Origin: Hypsibius dujardini
Lineage: Eukaryota; Tardigrada; Eutardigrada; Parachela; Hypsibiidae
Length of the DNA stretch: 27,325 bases
Direction of reading: 5' to 3'
NCBI GenBank assembly: GCA_001579985.1
Contig: LRSR01008569.1
Span: 1 to 27,325, forward strand
Both the position numbers and the translations under genes were made by a program. Below, piece by piece: positions 25,096 to 27,325 of the stretch (its first letter is position 1; each line of letters starts with the position of its first letter). A model generated the notes under the pieces. That model saw only the letters and a list, made by a program, of their open reading frames with translations. It ran no database searches and was not told the origin of the DNA.

Positions 25096-27325
25096 CTACA
25101 GGTTCACGAAGTTGTCCGTGTTCAGCCTCCCATTGAAAAAGAGAAATTGAACACTGTCCGGGTTAAGGAAACTCTGAAAAAAAGCATCTCCTGTCGACCA
25201 ATCATTCTGACCACTGTGATCCACTGTGAATCATTCTGACCACTGTGATCCACTGCGAAACATTCTGACCACTGTGATCCACTGTCAATCATTCTGACCA
25301 CTGTGATCCACTGTGAATCATTCTGACCACTGTGATCCAATGTGAATCATTCTGACCACTATGATCCACTGTGAATCATTCTGACGCAGTCTTTTTACAA
25401 GGTTTACCTGTTCATAAAGTTGGACAATTTGGCAAACTGCTTTTCTTTTATGCGGAATTTGGAACTGGTGGGTGTTGAGAAGATCGGCGATCAGCTCCTC
25501 CACTCGAACTGACAAGCGAGGAATCTCAAGCTGCAAAAAAACACAATAACACAATAAATCAGAAAAAGTAACAAGCAAGTCGAAACACACACAAGTCAAC
25601 CAGAAAGAAGGAAGAAGCATACCGCTAGAGTCTCCAAGCGAACAAGATATTCCTTATAAAACTGTTTTGTGGCACGCGGCTGATTCGTCTTTTTCAAAAC
25701 ACGCAGAGCAAGTTCAACAAGGGAGAAAAACCGCCGCCAGGGAGTGATGACGTTGTTGGGAGGGTAAGGCCCGGCGACGAATCCCTGAAACAATAACAGT
25801 GAAAGAGCGACATGGTGTTGAGGCACCTGAAACCAGCCGTAAGTCAAACAGGACGAACCGTGTCAAATTCTCAGCAAGACGAGTGGAAAGATTTAAGTAC
25901 AGTAGGAAGCAGGAACTCACCATGATCACGTCCCGAAATTGCTGACGATCTAACATCCCTTCAATGGCCCCAATGTTCTGCTGATAATACCACACATTAT
26001 GCGGACCAGGGGTACCATAGTTGGGGACTGCCTGGTTCCCCATCATACCGCCAACAAGCGGCTGAGTAAGAATCAGTTTAGAATGACTTTCAATTGGATA
26101 CGACCGGATGGTCCTCTTCTCTGCTAGATCGTTTGTCGGAGTCGAAATCCGGTAGCTCGACGGGGCCAGGCCGAATCTTCTCTGGATGAGGTCCTTCGTC
26201 TCCCGAATAGTCTTTGACTTCTTCGTCTTAACAGAGACGAGATCATTTCCCGTTCGGAGCTTCAAATCCACGGACGAAGAAAAGGATCTCTCCCGCTCAA
26301 ATGGATCAAGAACGATCCCGCCTACAGACTCCAAAAGACGATCTCGTCGGCAGCTTTGAAACTCTAAAAAATAAATTCAAACATAAATACAAGCACATCT
26401 CAAACTAGAAGACTATCCCTCCATCTATTCGTGGAAGAACTTGAAATACGTACCTCCACCAGACGCCATTGAGGCCGGCGAATGAGCAATTAATTGAGTC
26501 GACCCTGTGATGTCTTTAGGCTCTGCAACATACTCCGACGCCTGGACCATAACACTGTTGTAGCCGGACGTGGTAGGCGCAATCGCGTACTGATTCGCCG
26601 GATAGGCTGCGTAGCCATATGTCGCTGTCGCCGCCGGCTTAAGGGGATAAGAACAACCCTTCAAAACAGGTAACCTAACAAGTAACAGAACAGAAAGACA
26701 GACAGACAGACAGACAGACAGACAGGCAGACAGGCAGGCAGACAGACAGAGACAGAGAAGCAGCAAAAAGAGATTATTTTTATACTCGGTATGACGTCTC
26801 AGTAGCAGGCTGTGCGACTACAATGGCATTGTAACCGTAGCTGGGTGTTCGGTAAGCCATCGGTGGGACGGAGCGAGGCGGCGGCGGATAACGGGCTCCC
26901 ATCGGCGGTCGCGGAAGACTATAACCCCATGGTGGTTGCGGTCCACGGGGTCCATGACCCATCGGGAGTCGGATGCCAGGCGGCGGCATACCGGGGTTTT
27001 GGGATCTTCCGTACAGAACCTGAAAGCCAACGTCAATCACTCAACCAACTGTTTATTATATAAACATAACAAAGCAAACTGAAAGCAATCGGTAGCATTC
27101 CGCGAATAAGAGCAGCGACGGGAATTAGAGCGAACAATCAGCAGTCACTCAATCAATCAATCAATCGATCAGTCACTCAATCAACCAACCAGTCAATCAA
27201 TCAATCAGTCAATCAACCAATCAACCAGTTATTTGATGGTCAAAATATTTAATTGTTATCGCAAACAAAAAAGCCTTCAAATTCATCTATCAACCATCCA
27301 TTTTCACTTTCGGGTATTCCTTGAT
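25096..27325 (-). CDS. Chimeric gene: KH-less Sam68-like N-part fused to a ubiquitin-like domain (partial, runs off the window)
   Basis: The minus-strand gene continues beyond 27325. Exons: 27325-27308 (IKEYPK, counterpart of KHDRBS-like exon 2), 27019-26786 (exon 5 counterpart, [16 protein letters not shown]), 26637-26454 (exon 6 counterpart, [20 protein letters not shown]), then 26363-25921, 25784-25623, 25530-25408 and 25173-25096 (stop TAG 25096-25098). All junction phases agree. Counterparts of exons 3 and 4, the KH core with GPKG, are absent between 27308 and 27019. The 26363 exon encodes a 75-residue ubiquitin-like fold (26271-26047) that follows the ubiquitin pattern, from VDLKLRTGN through TIRETKDLIQRRFGL to LILTQPLVGG. 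The following region (WYYQQNIGAIEGML, PWRRFFSLVELALRVLKK, LSVRVEELIADLLNTHQF) looks helical and is not recognised. Exons from 26363 onward could instead be a separate gene, but they have no ATG before the ubiquitin-like part. Confidence 0.65.
25203..25385. repeat. 29-bp minisatellite in the last intron of the chimeric gene
   Basis: CATTCTGACCACTGTGATCC starts at 25203, 25232, 25261, 25290, 25319 and 25348, with a partial at 25377: an invariant period of 29. It lies between exons 25408 and 25173. Open frames through it on the minus strand are read-through. Confidence 0.96.
26047..26271 (-). other. Ubiquitin-like domain ending in Gly-Gly within the chimeric gene
   Basis: Seventy-five codons align end to end with ubiquitin's 76. 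They show a VDLK beta strand, a turn with TG, a TIRETKDLIQRR helix (ubiquitin TIENVKAKIQDK), a Gly-hydrophobic-Ala-Pro turn (ubiquitin GIPPD), RTIRSYPIESHSKLIL (ubiquitin RTLSDYNIQKESTLHL), and a terminal GG. After GG the chain continues MMGNQAVPNYG, so this is an internal domain in the predicted product. Confidence 0.75.
26693..26753. repeat. (CAGA)n array in the chimeric gene
   Basis: Lies between exons 26786 and 26637, the position of the CAGA array in the KHDRBS-like gene's intron 5. It is shared intronic ancestry. Confidence 0.9.
27144..27225. repeat. (CAAT)n array at the KH-deletion position of the chimeric gene
   Basis: CAATCAATCAACC and CAGTCAATCAAT repeats lie in the intron that replaces introns 2-4 and exons 3-4 of the KHDRBS-like gene. 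Tetranucleotide homology here could have mediated the deletion. Confidence 0.9.

Noticed and set aside
25122-25390. Minus-strand frames reading DHSGQNDSQWITVVRM repeats
   Set aside because: They are intronic 29-bp minisatellite read-through. The exon ends at the donor 25408/25407, and the last exon is 25173-25096.
1-27325. tRNA, rRNA or other structured RNA genes
   Set aside because: I saw no A-box/B-box tRNA arrangement or rRNA-like conserved sequence on either strand by eye. A covariance-model scan would be needed to exclude small RNAs.

Overview
This is metazoan-type nuclear DNA. Genes are split by short GT-AG introns, no bacterial operon or ribosome-binding logic is visible, and the recognisable products are animal housekeeping proteins. 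The genus cannot be read from the sequence. The DNA is saturated with tetranucleotide arrays, (CAAT)n/(ATTG)n and (CAGA)n/(CTGT)n, with minisatellites, and with small inverted-repeat (MITE or foldback) elements. Most long open frames inside these arrays are artefacts. Layout: bases 1-8,250 hold no gene I can defend. They contain Z-DNA-prone alternating tracts, a large foldback (887-1740), a CCTCCCTG array, a four-copy 148-bp satellite with alternating variants (7217-7808), and a short transposase-like helix-turn-helix remnant (7983-8129). Four genes can be reconstructed exon by exon with consistent splice phases. They are TRMT5 (minus, 3 exons, 8297-10207), FLCN/folliculin (plus, 8 exons, 11047-15224), a KHDRBS/Sam68-like STAR RNA-binding protein (minus, 7 exons, 17183-20528) and RNASEH2C (plus, 3 exons, 21654-22816). 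TRMT5/FLCN and KHDRBS/RNASEH2C are each head-to-head, so each pair may share a divergent promoter. The genes do not form one pathway: they cover tRNA m1G37 methylation, Rag/mTORC1 signalling, RNA processing and ribonucleotide removal from DNA. The most unusual object is at the right edge (25096-27325 and beyond, minus). It is a diverged duplicate of the KHDRBS-like gene in which the two exons encoding most of the KH domain are absent. The exon 2 to exon 5 junction stays in frame, and the original last exon is replaced by four phase-compatible exons encoding a ubiquitin-like domain ending in Gly-Gly plus an unrecognised helical tail. This looks like a new chimeric gene made by segmental duplication and exon shuffling. 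The second notable object is RNASEH2C. One 121-bp MITE supplies the splice acceptor of its last exon, and a different 217-bp MITE sits at its 3' coding end and would encode a 56-residue tail and the stop codon. A single N at 17719 lies between two near-identical 174-bp copies and marks a probable assembly artefact inside the KHDRBS-like gene.
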